Shown piece by piece: positions 1-8,103 of a DNA stretch of 52,620 nucleotides (positions are counted from its first letter, which is position 1; every line of letters begins with the position of its first letter). This DNA comes from Asticcacaulis benevestitus DSM 16100 = ATCC BAA-896 (GTDB taxonomy: Bacteria; Pseudomonadota; Alphaproteobacteria; Caulobacterales; Caulobacteraceae): NCBI RefSeq assembly GCF_000376105.1, contig NZ_AQWM01000025.1:194-52813 (forward strand), written 5' to 3'. Below the pieces are notes generated by a model, which worked only from the letters and a program-made list of their open reading frames with translations, did not search any database and was not told the origin of the DNA. Position numbers and translations under genes: made by a program.

Positions 1-1
1 G

Positions 2-316
2 TCACGCGACATTGGTCCACACTTCGGACTGACCCCGCGAAAGTATCAGTCAGGAGAAACAGACTACACCGGCCGCATCTCAAAGACGGGGGATGCCAGC
101 GTACGCACAGCTCTTTACGAGGCGGCGAACACAATCATGATCCGGCCCAGCAAAGCCATACGCCTGAAAGCGTGGGCGACAGCGATTGCCACGCGCTCGG
201 GCCTAAAAAAGGCCAAGGTCGCCTTGGCCAGGAAGCTCGGCGTCATCATGCATGCCATGCTCCGCAATGGGCAGGACTTTGCGGCTACCCAAACAGAAAG
301 GGCTGCCATGGCCTGA
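2..316 (+). CDS. IS110-family transposase, C-terminal fragment
   Basis: The reading frame is open from the window edge and ends at a TGA at 314-316, giving about 104 residues. It matches the C-terminal Transposase_20 region of IS110/IS116/IS902 transposases: an IGPHFGLTPRKYQSGE stretch, then DYTGRISKTGD and ALYEAA. These enzymes use an N-terminal DEDD RuvC-like domain plus this C-terminal helix-hairpin region to move the element without long terminal inverted repeats. The N-terminal catalytic part lies outside the window, so I cannot tell whether the full gene is intact. The fold call is firm; activity is unknown. Confidence 0.85.
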   Translation, partial: SRDIGPHFGLTPRKYQSGETDYTGRISKTGDASVRTALYEAANTIMIRPSKAIRLKAWATAIATRSGLKKAKVALARKLGVIMHAMLRNGQDFAATQTERAAMA

Positions 317-328
317 CATATTACACCC

Positions 329-356
329 TCAGGCCGCTCTACCATCCTCGGCCTGA
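329..356. repeat. 8-bp perfect inverted repeat after the transposase
   Basis: TCAGGCCG at 329-336 and CGGCCTGA at 349-356 are perfect complements around a 12-nt loop, 12 nt after the transposase stop. It could be a terminator stem without a T tract, or a structural element near the right end of the IS. I could not place the IS end exactly. The rest of the stretch up to 553 shows no gene or clear signal. Confidence 0.45.
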
Positions 357-553
357 GCCAGGTCCCTTCGCCGGGACGCGAGGATCGGTCAGACCGCACG
401 TCCGCTCGCAGCCGAATAGGACTGCGACCTAAAGATTGGTCGGCCGAGCCTTTTTCCTACACCATCAAGCAGCGCTCTCAGAGATGACTGCGGACAGAAG
501 CACGAAGCCGGCGATCGGAAATGGCTCAAAAGGGATTGACTTTAAGTGGCCCG

Positions 554-1333
554 TTACAGAAGCGGACGTTTGAAAACCAGGGCCATGCGATCGGTCTTGC
601 CGCGGACCTGCGGATCAAACACGATCTTTGTATGGTCATCGGCCGGATTGGCAAGAGCCTTGCTATCCTCAACCAGTTCAAAACCCGCCGCCTTGAAATC
701 GGCCAGAACACTCGCCTTTTCAATGCGGTGCAGGCTGTTTGTGGCGGTGGTTCCTGCGCCGGCCACGGTGGCGTGGTCGGTCACGATAACAAGGCCGCCC
801 GGCTTGAGCGCCGCCAACAAGGCCTTGTCGAGCATCAGGGCATCGTGGCCCTTTTCATTGTAGGTGTCGTGGTAGACTGTGCCGATAAAGATGACATCGT
901 AAGGCACAGCGGGCGTCGGGATCTTGCCGAAATCGGCGGTCAGCAAATGCACATTGGGACGCGCGGCGGCCATGGCATCACGCGCCGGCCCCATCTTGTA
1001 GCCATCGACCCAGCCCTGAGGGTTCTGCGAATCAACCTGACCGGAGCACACCGCCGATGATAGCAGCATCGAGGCGTAGCCCTGGCCGGCGCCCATATCG
1101 AGGACATGATCGCCCGGTTTGACGTGAGACAGTACAAAGCGTGTTTCACTCAGGCGGTGAGCGTCGTTATCGCGCTGATTGGCGGGACGGTCGGTCTTGG
1201 CCAGCACGGCCTCGACACGGGTGTCGAGCGTGGCGCCGGGCGCACATTCAGGCGCGGTTTCGGCCATGGCGGCGCCGGATAAGGCGCCGAAGGACAGCGC
1301 CAGGGCGAGACAGAGGATACGCTGCGATACCAT
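554..1333 (-). CDS. exported class I SAM-dependent methyltransferase-fold protein
   Basis: This 259-residue protein begins with a signal peptide (hydrophobic LALALSFGAL core, probable cleavage after AMA) followed by a Rossmann methyltransferase fold. The SAM-binding glycine motif is VLDMGAGQGYAS, and a PYDVIFIG strand and an LKPGGLVIVTDH strand follow at the expected spacing. Export of a methyltransferase-like protein is unusual but common in proteobacterial paralogues of this family; substrate unknown. I chose ATG 1333 because GGGAG lies upstream at good spacing. A longer in-frame start at 1408 would add a second hydrophobic stretch and run through the terminator upstream. It sits last in a minus-strand series after the lipoprotein gene but is separated from it by that terminator. 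Confidence 0.8.
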   Translation of the reverse strand: MVSQRILCLALALSFGALSGAAMAETAPECAPGATLDTRVEAVLAKTDRPANQRDNDAHRLSETRFVLSHVKPGDHVLDMGAGQGYASMLLSSAVCSGQVDSQNPQGWVDGYKMGPARDAMAAARPNVHLLTADFGKIPTPAVPYDVIFIGTVYHDTYNEKGHDALMLDKALLAALKPGGLVIVTDHATVAGAGTTATNSLHRIEKASVLADFKAAGFELVEDSKALANPADDHTKIVFDPQVRGKTDRMALVFKRPLL

Positions 1334-1366
1334 GGTATTTCTCCCGAAATTGATTATTGGCCAAAG

Positions 1367-1396
1367 AAAAAAGGCGCTCAGAAAGAACGCCTTTTT
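1367..1396 (-). terminator. Rho-independent terminator after the DUF3035 lipoprotein gene
   Basis: GGCG at 1373-1376 pairs with CGCC at 1388-1391. The stem is extended by A5/T5 arms (1368-1372 with 1392-1396) around an 11-nt loop. Read on the minus strand, the stem is followed by a run of six T. It lies 31 nt past the stop of the DUF3035 gene and before the methyltransferase start, so it should end the ileS-lspA-DUF3035 transcript. The symmetric arms may also let it work weakly in the other direction. Confidence 0.75.
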
Positions 1397-1426
1397 CACA
1401 TATCTCACAAGTAAATTCTCAGTAAC

Positions 1427-1987
1427 CTAGAGACCGGGAAGCTTGAACTTGCGATCCGGCTTTTGCGTGATGATGATCGGCTGCGTGCCGACCAGAGCCT
1501 TGACGCGCTCGGCTTCGGAAGTGGCATCTACCGGCGTCGACTGGTTGCCCAGGCTGGCATTGGTGGAGGCGGCCGTGGTGTCGTCCTTCTTTTTCCAGAA
1601 CATCACCTTGTCGGCGAAAGAAGGCTCCTTGTAAGCCAGATCGCCGAATTGATCGTCAACCACGTAGCGGGCCAGCGGGTCGGCCTTATCGGCGCCCATG
1701 CGGGCCACAAGGGCGGCTTCACCGGCGCTGCGGTTGGTGGCGTCGCGCTGGCCGAGCAGGGCCTGACGGGCGGCGCTATCGGGTTGCAGTTCCTGCGGAC
1801 GGGGCTCACCGGGTGCGGGCGGACGCAGGGCGTAATCGGGCGGCACGACCAGCGGCGCCTTGGTGACCACGCGGAATTCGTCGGGCACAACCTTATTCAG
1901 GCCGAGCGCGTTCTTGGTGGACGAGCAGCCCGACAAGGCTACACCCGCCAAAATCATCAAACCCGCCGCGATCTTAACCGACTTCAT
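1427..1987 (-). CDS. DUF3035 family outer-membrane-type lipoprotein
   Basis: The protein has 186 residues. A signal peptide ends in the lipobox ALSGC, so it is predicted to be lipidated and cut by signal peptidase II, which is encoded by the gene just upstream. The mature part is hydrophilic, with a Pro-rich VVPPDYALRPPAPG segment typical of DUF3035 proteins and a basic IITQKPDRKFKLPGL tail. Its function is not known to me. Two adjacent ATGs (1990 and 1987) follow a GGAG; the second has better spacing. An upstream ATG at 2008 lacks a ribosome site. The order ileS-lspA-DUF3035 suggests co-transcription. Confidence 0.85.
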   Translation of the reverse strand: MKSVKIAAGLMILAGVALSGCSSTKNALGLNKVVPDEFRVVTKAPLVVPPDYALRPPAPGEPRPQELQPDSAARQALLGQRDATNRSAGEAALVARMGADKADPLARYVVDDQFGDLAYKEPSFADKVMFWKKKDDTTAASTNASLGNQSTPVDATSEAERVKALVGTQPIIITQKPDRKFKLPGL

Positions 1988-2071
1988 CATTTGCTCCAAA
2001 TTCCCCATCCGACATTTTAACCATGCGGGACCGTGAAGTGATACTTGTTTTCTACATACCTGCCAAGCGCT

Positions 2072-2617
2072 TTACGCCTGACCGGCATCTTTGTCCTTGG
2101 TTGTCATGTCCGCGCGGATGAAATACCACACGAGCAGGGCCACCCCGATGCAGATGGCGCTATCGGCGACATTAAAGACCCACGGGAAGATATGCGTCCC
2201 GGAAAAGTCAAGAAAATCTACCACATAGCCCAGCCGCGCCCGATCGATGCCGTTACCCAGAGCGCCACCCATGATCAGACCGAGGCTCAAAGCGGCCAAC
2301 GGGTTTTTCTGGTTACGCAAGAAATCGACAATGACCGCGGCCATGCCGAACTGAAACAGCACCAAAAGCCACCGGCCAGGGCCTTCCAAAGTCAGAAGTC
2401 CGAAGCTGATGCCTTTGTTATGAACCATGGTGAAGGAAAAGAACGGCAAAATATTGACGTGCTGTATCTCCTCCAGGCGCAGGCCGAATAAAATCCAAAG
2501 CTTGCTGGCCTGATCGAGCACCAGCACGACCAGCGCCAGAAGGATGCCTTGCAGGCCAAGCGGGCTGTAAAGCGGCGTGAAATGGGTGCGCAGTTTCTGC
2601 ATCAGGTTATCCGGCAT
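2072..2617 (-). CDS. lspA: lipoprotein signal peptidase (signal peptidase II)
   Basis: LspA is the inner-membrane aspartyl protease that removes the signal peptide of prolipoproteins after diacylglyceryl transfer. The 181-residue protein has four hydrophobic segments (about residues 24-42, 58-76, 84-100 and 142-167). Both catalytic aspartate motifs are present: GNGIDR with Asp125 and FNVADS with Asp152. The N terminus is about 15 residues longer than the usual 160-170. The chosen ATG overlaps the ileS stop by 11 nt; a second in-frame ATG at 2602 sits just past ileS and could be the true start. The next gene downstream encodes a predicted substrate lipoprotein. Confidence 0.95.
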   Translation of the reverse strand: MPDNLMQKLRTHFTPLYSPLGLQGILLALVVLVLDQASKLWILFGLRLEEIQHVNILPFFSFTMVHNKGISFGLLTLEGPGRWLLVLFQFGMAAVIVDFLRNQKNPLAALSLGLIMGGALGNGIDRARLGYVVDFLDFSGTHIFPWVFNVADSAICIGVALLVWYFIRADMTTKDKDAGQA

Positions 2618-5549
2618 GGGTTTGGTCCCACAGGGCCACAGCCTCGGCATCGCGCAGGGACAGATCGGGGTAACGCGAATCCGTGCCAACCTCCGGCAGG
2701 ATGCGCCACGATCTCTGGCACTTTTGCCCTTCGGCGAGCGCGAATTCGACCGCGATCATCGGCAGGCCTTCGAGCGTAAAGGCGTGGGCCGGCGGCGAAT
2801 CGGTGGTAACACTCGCCTGTGACGTGCGGAACACTTCGGCGGCGTCAATGTCTTCGAAGGCCTCAAAGGCGGCGCCATCGGCGAGATAGACCCTCGGCGC
2901 GGCTTCGAGCGCCGAGCCGATCACCTTGTCACGGCGCTTGTCTTCGAGGGCTGCGGTGACGACCGAAAGAACCGTCTCGATCTTGGCCCAGCGGTCGCCT
3001 TCGGCGACATTGTGCCAGACGTCCGGCGCGGCTTCGAGCACGCGGAACAGATTGGCCTTGTCGTTCGGGCTACGTGAAGACCAGGCTTCTTCCATGGTGA
3101 AGGTCATAATCGGCGCCAGCCACAGGGTGATGCGCTCGAACAGGATGTTCATGGCGGTGCGGCAGGCGCGGCGTTTCAGCGACGAGGGCGCGTCGCAATA
3201 GAGGCTGTCCTTGCGGATATCGAAATAGAGCGCGGAAAGCGTCTGGATGCAGAAATCGGCGACCGGGCGAACCACGGCGGCGAAATCATAGACCTCGTAG
3301 GCAGCGCGCACCTTGGCATCGAGCGAATAAACCTCATTGAGGATATAGCGCTCCAGTGACGGCAGGTCAGCGTAATCGACCGCTTCGGCCTCGCTGTAGC
3401 CGTTGAGTGCCCCCAGCAGGTAGCGCACGGTGTTGCGCAGCTTGCGATAGGCGTCAACCGTGGTCTGGATGATCTGTTTGCCGATGCGCAGGTCTTCGGA
3501 ATAGTCGGCGAAGGCGACCCACAGACGCAGGATTTCGACACCGGATTCCTTGGCGATATCCTGCGGGGCCACGACATTGCCCTTGGACTTCGACATCTTC
3601 TCACCCTGTTCGTCGAGAACGAAACCGTGGGTCAGGACGGCGTTATAAGGCGCGCGGCCGCGCGTGCCGCAGGATTCCAGCAAGCTTGACTGGAACCAGC
3701 CGCGGTGCTGGTCGGAGCCTTCGAGATAGAGATCGGCGGGCCAGTGGCTATCCGCACGGCCTTCGATGGTGAAGGCGTGGGTGCAGCCGGAATCGAACCA
3801 GACGTCGAGGATGTCGGTGACCTTCTCGTAATCATCCGGGTTATAGCCGTTGCCGAGGAAATCGGCATCGGGTCGGGTGAACCACGCATCGGCACCGCCA
3901 TCAGCGATCATCTTGATGATGCGCTCGTTGACGGCTTCGTCCTTCAGCGGTTCGCCGGTCTTCTTGTCGACAAACATGGCCAGGGGGGTGCCCCAGTTGC
4001 GCTGGCGGCTGATCAGCCAGTCCGGGCGCGTCTCGACCATGCCGCCGATACGGTTGCGGCCCTGATCGGGATAGAAGGCGGTGGCGGCGATGGCGGCCAT
4101 CGCCTTATCTCTCAGAGATTCATCGCCATCCATGCGGATAAACCACTGTGGCGTGTTGCGGAAGATGACCGGAGCTTTCGAGCGCCACGAGTGCGGATAG
4201 GAGTGCTCGACCCGGCCGCGCGCCAGCAGATTGCCGGTCTCGATCAGCTTCGTCATGACCGCGCCATTGGCCTCGCCAAACTTGCCGGCCTTCTTGCCTT
4301 CGGTTTCCAGCACCTTCATGCCGGCAAAGAGCGGCACGTGCGAATAGTAGGCGCCGTCGGGATCGACCGTATCGGGGATCGAATCGAGCGAGCGGCCCGA
4401 TTTCAGCCAGACAAGGTAGTCGTCGGCGCCATGGCCCGGTGCGGTATGGACAAAGCCGGTGCCGGCATCGTCGGTGACGTGATCGCCGGCCAGCATCGGC
4501 ACGTCGAAGCCGTAGCCCGAATCCAGCGTGGCCAGCGGGTGTGACAGCTTGAGGCCGCCCAAAACGTCCGGCGGCACATCGATGACCTGTTTCCAGGCAG
4601 TGGCGTTGGCGGCCTGCAGCACGCCTTCGGCCAGCTTTTCGGCCAGCACCAGCTTGTCACCAGCCTTGACCCACGGCGCGAACCCCAGCTCTTCCTCGGA
4701 CTTCACGGCCGTCACTTCATAGACGAAGTAGGCGACCTTGGGATTGAAGCTGACGGCGCGGTTGGCGGGGATCGTCCATGGCGTCGTCGTCCAGATAACG
4801 ACCGAGGCATCTTTCAGATTATCGAAGGCTTCGGTGGCTTCCGCCCAGTCGCCGGTCTGGATCGGGAACCTGACCCAGATGGTCGGGCTGACATGCGGAT
4901 GGTATTCGATCTCGGCGTCGGCCAGCGCTGTGCGCTCAACCGGCGACCACATCACCGGCTTGGAACCGCGATAGAGCTGACCCGACATCAGGAACTTGTG
5001 GAACTCAGACGTCACCTTGGCTTCGGTGGTGAAATCCATCGTGGCGTAACGGTTCTGCCATTCGCCAAGCACGCCCAGTCGCTTGAATTCGTCGCGCTGG
5101 CTCTCGATCCATTTTGCGGCGTATTCGCGGCAGGCCTTGCGGAACTCGGCGGCGGGCACCTCGTCCTTCTTGCGGCCCTTGGCCCTGAATTCCTCTTCGA
5201 TCTTCCATTCGATCGGCAGGCCGTGGCAATCCCAGCCCGGTACGTAGTCGACGTCATGGCCGGTCAGGAACTTCGAGCGCACGACAAAATCCTTGAGGAT
5301 CTTGTTGAGGGCATGGCCTATGTGGATATTGCCGTTGGCGTAGGGCGGGCCGTCGTGCAGCACGAACAGGGGGCTACCCGCGGCCTGACGGGCCTTGCGA
5401 ACGCCATGATATAGATCGGCCTCATCCCACTTTTTCAGCATTTCGGGCTCGGCCTTGGGCAGGCCGGCACGCATGGGAAATTCGGTTTCGGGCAGGAAGA
5501 CGGTTTCGCGGTAATCGCGGGCCGCAGGGGCATTTTCGAATTCGGGCAT
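2607..5549 (-). CDS. ileS: isoleucyl-tRNA synthetase
   Basis: This 980-residue class Ia enzyme charges tRNA-Ile with isoleucine in the cytoplasm. The HIGH signature is GNIHIGHALNKILKDF near residue 74, and the KMSKS signature is present as EKMSKSKGNVV. Between them lies the CP1 editing domain, with TTPWTIPANRA and the GTGFVHTAPGHGADDY block. The C-terminal region, which in E. coli binds zinc through two Cys pairs, keeps only one Cys (KCQRSWRILPEVG), so the site looks lost. It is the first gene of the minus-strand series with lspA, and the long gap upstream (5550-5906) should hold its promoter. Confidence 0.97.
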   Translation of the reverse strand: MPEFENAPAARDYRETVFLPETEFPMRAGLPKAEPEMLKKWDEADLYHGVRKARQAAGSPLFVLHDGPPYANGNIHIGHALNKILKDFVVRSKFLTGHDVDYVPGWDCHGLPIEWKIEEEFRAKGRKKDEVPAAEFRKACREYAAKWIESQRDEFKRLGVLGEWQNRYATMDFTTEAKVTSEFHKFLMSGQLYRGSKPVMWSPVERTALADAEIEYHPHVSPTIWVRFPIQTGDWAEATEAFDNLKDASVVIWTTTPWTIPANRAVSFNPKVAYFVYEVTAVKSEEELGFAPWVKAGDKLVLAEKLAEGVLQAANATAWKQVIDVPPDVLGGLKLSHPLATLDSGYGFDVPMLAGDHVTDDAGTGFVHTAPGHGADDYLVWLKSGRSLDSIPDTVDPDGAYYSHVPLFAGMKVLETEGKKAGKFGEANGAVMTKLIETGNLLARGRVEHSYPHSWRSKAPVIFRNTPQWFIRMDGDESLRDKAMAAIAATAFYPDQGRNRIGGMVETRPDWLISRQRNWGTPLAMFVDKKTGEPLKDEAVNERIIKMIADGGADAWFTRPDADFLGNGYNPDDYEKVTDILDVWFDSGCTHAFTIEGRADSHWPADLYLEGSDQHRGWFQSSLLESCGTRGRAPYNAVLTHGFVLDEQGEKMSKSKGNVVAPQDIAKESGVEILRLWVAFADYSEDLRIGKQIIQTTVDAYRKLRNTVRYLLGALNGYSEAEAVDYADLPSLERYILNEVYSLDAKVRAAYEVYDFAAVVRPVADFCIQTLSALYFDIRKDSLYCDAPSSLKRRACRTAMNILFERITLWLAPIMTFTMEEAWSSRSPNDKANLFRVLEAAPDVWHNVAEGDRWAKIETVLSVVTAALEDKRRDKVIGSALEAAPRVYLADGAAFEAFEDIDAAEVFRTSQASVTTDSPPAHAFTLEGLPMIAVEFALAEGQKCQRSWRILPEVGTDSRYPDLSLRDAEAVALWDQTHAG

Positions 5550-5702
5550 GACTCTCAGGTCTTATAAAAAGATGTCGGTAATGGGGCAGGCACGTTTATT
5601 CCCAGCACAGGCGATCCTGCGCTGGGCCTCAAATTCGTATGATTTGCAAGCCTGACATCAACATGGTTCTGGCTTTAACAGAGCGTCCCAAACTTGCCTA
5701 GA

Positions 5703-5748
5703 GCCTTATGCCAAAAAGTGGATGCCACTTTTGGGAAAAACATAAGGC
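5703..5748. repeat. composite palindrome (REP-like hairpin 1)
   Basis: GCCTTATG (5703-5710) pairs with CATAAGGC (5741-5748). Nested inside, CCAAAAAGTGG (5711-5721) pairs with CCACTTTTGGG (5725-5735) around ATG with one bulged A. There is no T run on either strand, so it is not a typical terminator. It looks like the intergenic palindromes with an AAAAGTGG core known in alphaproteobacterial genomes; that family link is from memory and untested. Confidence 0.6.
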
Positions 5749-5759
5749 GTCACAAAGAT

Positions 5760-5802
5760 TTACAGCCTTGAACCGATTTAACCTCATCGTTCAAGGCTGT
5801 AA
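5760..5802. repeat. 14-bp perfect inverted repeat (hairpin 2)
   Basis: TTACAGCCTTGAAC at 5760-5773 and GTTCAAGGCTGTAA at 5789-5802 are exact complements around a 15-nt spacer. It lies 11 nt after hairpin 1 in the 357-nt gap between the divergent ileS and sugar dehydrogenase genes. No T tract follows on either strand. The rest of the gap (5550-5702 and 5803-5906) shows only AT-rich stretches that could be promoters; I cannot name a certain one. Confidence 0.6.
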
Positions 5803-5906
5803 CGCAAAAATAGGATAAAGTGGCTTTTTGCAAACACAAAGCCGCATTGACTTTGCCGGTGGCTCCGAACTAGCCTGCGCTCATAAAACAGCCAAGGAAG
5901 CGCCCC

Positions 5907-7016
5907 ATGAAAGCCATACCCGTTCTCAGTCTCGCCCTGCTGGCCCTGACCGCCGGCGCCTGTCAGGCGCAAACACTCGCGGAATCGGGCGCCACGCCCT
6001 TCACCGTCACCGAGGTGGCGCGCTTCGATCAGCCCTGGGCGATGGTCTTTCTGCCCGGTGGCGACGCGCTCATCACTGAAAAGGCTGGCAAGCTGAAATG
6101 GCTGTCCGGCAAGACCATCAGGGACGTGGCCGGTGCGCCCAAGGTGCTCGAGGAAGGCCAGGGCGGTTTCGGCGATGTGGCTCTGGCGCCGGATTTCGCG
6201 CAATCGGGCATGATCTATCTGAGCTGGGTCGAAAAAGGCGAAGGCAGCCTCAGCGGCGCCGTGGTCGGTCGCGGCAAACTGACGCTCGATGCGGCCAAGC
6301 CGCGCCTTGAAGGACTTGAGGTCATCTGGCGGCAGACCAAGGTGGAAGGCGACGGGCACTTCTCGCACCGCCTGCTGTTCTCGCCAGATGGCAAATATCT
6401 CTATGTCACCTCAGGAGAACGGCAGAAAAAGACGCCCGCGCAGGATCTGACCGTCAATCTCGGCAAGGTGCTGCGCCTTTTGCCCGATGGCAAACCGGCA
6501 CCGGGCAATCCCTTCGCCGGCAAGGGCGGGCAGTCGGCGGAAATCTGGAGCTATGGTCACCGCAATCTGTATGGGCTCGGTTTCGACAAGGACGGCCGTT
6601 TGTGGGAAAACGAGATGGGACCGCAGGGCGGCGACGAGGTCAATCTGATCGTGGCCGGCAAGAACTATGGCTGGCCGATCGTTTCCAACGGCAGCGACTA
6701 TGACGACACCGATATTCCGGATCATTCGACGCGGCCGGAATTCGAGGCGCCGAAGGTGTGGTGGAACCCGTCGATCTCGCCGTCTTCCATGCTGATCTAT
6801 ACAGGCAAAAAATTCCCGAAATGGCAGGGCGACATGTTCATCACGGCGCTTTCGGGGCAGGCCCTGATCCGCGTCCATCTCGATGGCGACAAGGCCACCA
6901 AGGGCGATCAGTGGCCGATGGAGCGCCTGCGCGAAGTCGAGCAGGGGCCTGACGGTGATATCTATCTGCTGGAGGATGGTGACGGGCGGTTGCTCAAGCT
7001 TTCGCCGAAAGCCTGA
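5907..7016 (+). CDS. PQQ-dependent aldose sugar dehydrogenase (GSDH family)
   Basis: The protein has 369 residues: a signal peptide (cleavage probably after CQA) and a six-bladed beta-propeller of the glucose/sorbosone dehydrogenase family (PF07995). Family landmarks are PWAMVFLPGGDALITEK, QGGFGDVALAPDF, GDGHFSHRLLFSPDGKYLYV, WSYGHRNLYGLGF and ENEMGPQGGDEVNLI. The GHRN and GPQGGDE segments normally sit around the PQQ cofactor. Such enzymes oxidise aldose sugars in the periplasm and pass electrons to the respiratory chain. No PQQ synthesis genes are in the window, so cofactor supply is unknown. AAGGAAG precedes the ATG. The gene stands after the palindrome-rich gap and may share a transcript with the GyrI-like gene 58 nt downstream. 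Confidence 0.9.
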   Translation: MKAIPVLSLALLALTAGACQAQTLAESGATPFTVTEVARFDQPWAMVFLPGGDALITEKAGKLKWLSGKTIRDVAGAPKVLEEGQGGFGDVALAPDFAQSGMIYLSWVEKGEGSLSGAVVGRGKLTLDAAKPRLEGLEVIWRQTKVEGDGHFSHRLLFSPDGKYLYVTSGERQKKTPAQDLTVNLGKVLRLLPDGKPAPGNPFAGKGGQSAEIWSYGHRNLYGLGFDKDGRLWENEMGPQGGDEVNLIVAGKNYGWPIVSNGSDYDDTDIPDHSTRPEFEAPKVWWNPSISPSSMLIYTGKKFPKWQGDMFITALSGQALIRVHLDGDKATKGDQWPMERLREVEQGPDGDIYLLEDGDGRLLKLSPKA

Positions 7017-7074
7017 TCCTGCTGGCAGATTTTGGCATCAGGCCGGTTATTCTGCTCAAAACAGGAGACCGGAA

Positions 7075-7692
7075 TTGAGCAAGATCGATCTGAAAACGGA
7101 ATATAAGTCGCTGTATAGCGCCACGTCGAAGGACTTTGCGCTGATCGAGGTGCCGTCGCTGCACTATCTGATGTTCGATGGCGCGGGCGATCCCAACACC
7201 GCGCCGGCATATGCCCAGGCCATCGAGGCGCTGTATTCCTTGTCCTACACGCTCAAATTCATGAGCAAGCGCGCCTTTGACCGCGATTATGTCGTCGGGC
7301 CGCTGGAAGGGCTGTGGTGGGCCAGGGACATGAAAACCTTCGTCACGCGCGACAAATCGAAATGGTCGTGGACCATGATGATTCTGCAGCCGGACTGGAT
7401 CGAGAAGAGCCACCTGTGCGCCGCGCTCAGCGAGGTGGTGATGAAAAAAGGCTTGCCGGGGCTGGAAAAGGTGCGGCTGGAACGGCTGGATGAAGGCCTG
7501 AGCGCGCAGATTCTGCACGTAGGGCCTTACGATGATGAAGGGCCGGTTTTACAGCGGCTGCATGAAGAGTGGCTGCCGGCACAGGGTCTGATCGAAACCG
7601 GCAAGCATCACGAAATCTATCTCAGCGATCCACGCAAGACGGCGCCGGAAAAGTTGAAAACCATCCTGCGTCAGCCGGTAAAAAAACGTTAG
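7075..7692 (+). CDS. GyrI-like small-molecule-binding domain protein
   Basis: This 205-residue protein belongs to the GyrI-like/SOUL-fold family (PF06445 type). Examples are the segments GLWWARDM, WTMMILQPDWI and LERLDEGLSAQILHVGPYDDEGP, ending in YLSDPRKTAPEKLKTILRQPV. Members bind small ligands or, in GyrI/SbmC, modulate DNA gyrase; stand-alone forms like this are mostly uncharacterised and some are cytoplasmic hydrolases. No N-terminal helix-turn-helix is present. The start is TTG at 7075, chosen because AGGAGA lies 8 nt upstream and family members begin at this point; a longer frame exists upstream but overlaps the preceding gene. Confidence 0.8.
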   Translation: MSKIDLKTEYKSLYSATSKDFALIEVPSLHYLMFDGAGDPNTAPAYAQAIEALYSLSYTLKFMSKRAFDRDYVVGPLEGLWWARDMKTFVTRDKSKWSWTMMILQPDWIEKSHLCAALSEVVMKKGLPGLEKVRLERLDEGLSAQILHVGPYDDEGPVLQRLHEEWLPAQGLIETGKHHEIYLSDPRKTAPEKLKTILRQPVKKR

Positions 7693-7749
7693 AGCACTGG
7701 ACTTGCCCGGAAAGGGACGGCATTTTGCCCGCCGTAGCGGCGGAGTGTT

Positions 7750-8103
7750 ATGCGTATCAAGTGGATCAGTGGCGTGGTGGTGATGACTCTGGCGGTAGCG
7801 CTGGTCAGCCGACTAGGGAGTAACGCCGATGCGGCCATTCGTTCCCATTGCACCGCTATTGGCCTGGAACTGCGGGTTCGTGCCGCTAAGAAGGCCAAAG
7901 ACATGGCGGCCTTGCGCAAACGGGGCGCCGATCCCGTTGTGATGACGCAGTGGGACGTCTATATCAGCCATGTTGACGCCATGGGGCGCACACTGATCGA
8001 TAATTTCAGCGAGCCTGAACCGCCACGTCCGCGCGATACGGCCGCCATGCGACGTCTCGATCTCGACAGCCTGACCCATGCGGGCGAAAGCTGTACCGGT
8101 TAA
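7750..8103 (+). CDS. small exported hypothetical protein
   Basis: This is a 117-residue protein I do not recognise. An N-terminal hydrophobic stretch (WISGVVVMTLAVALVSRLG) after MRIK suggests a signal peptide or membrane anchor. Two cysteines remain (SHCTAIG and ESCTG at the very end) and could form a disulphide if exported. The middle is basic and alpha-helical. CGGAG precedes the ATG. Its stop overlaps the stop of ribF on the other strand within the shared sequence TTAA at 8100-8103. Confidence 0.6.
   Translation: MRIKWISGVVVMTLAVALVSRLGSNADAAIRSHCTAIGLELRVRAAKKAKDMAALRKRGADPVVMTQWDVYISHVDAMGRTLIDNFSEPEPPRPRDTAAMRRLDLDSLTHAGESCTG

Noticed and set aside
317..553. Exact right end and target-site duplication of the IS110 element
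   Set aside because: IS110 elements lack strong terminal repeats and the left end is outside the window, so the boundary cannot be fixed.
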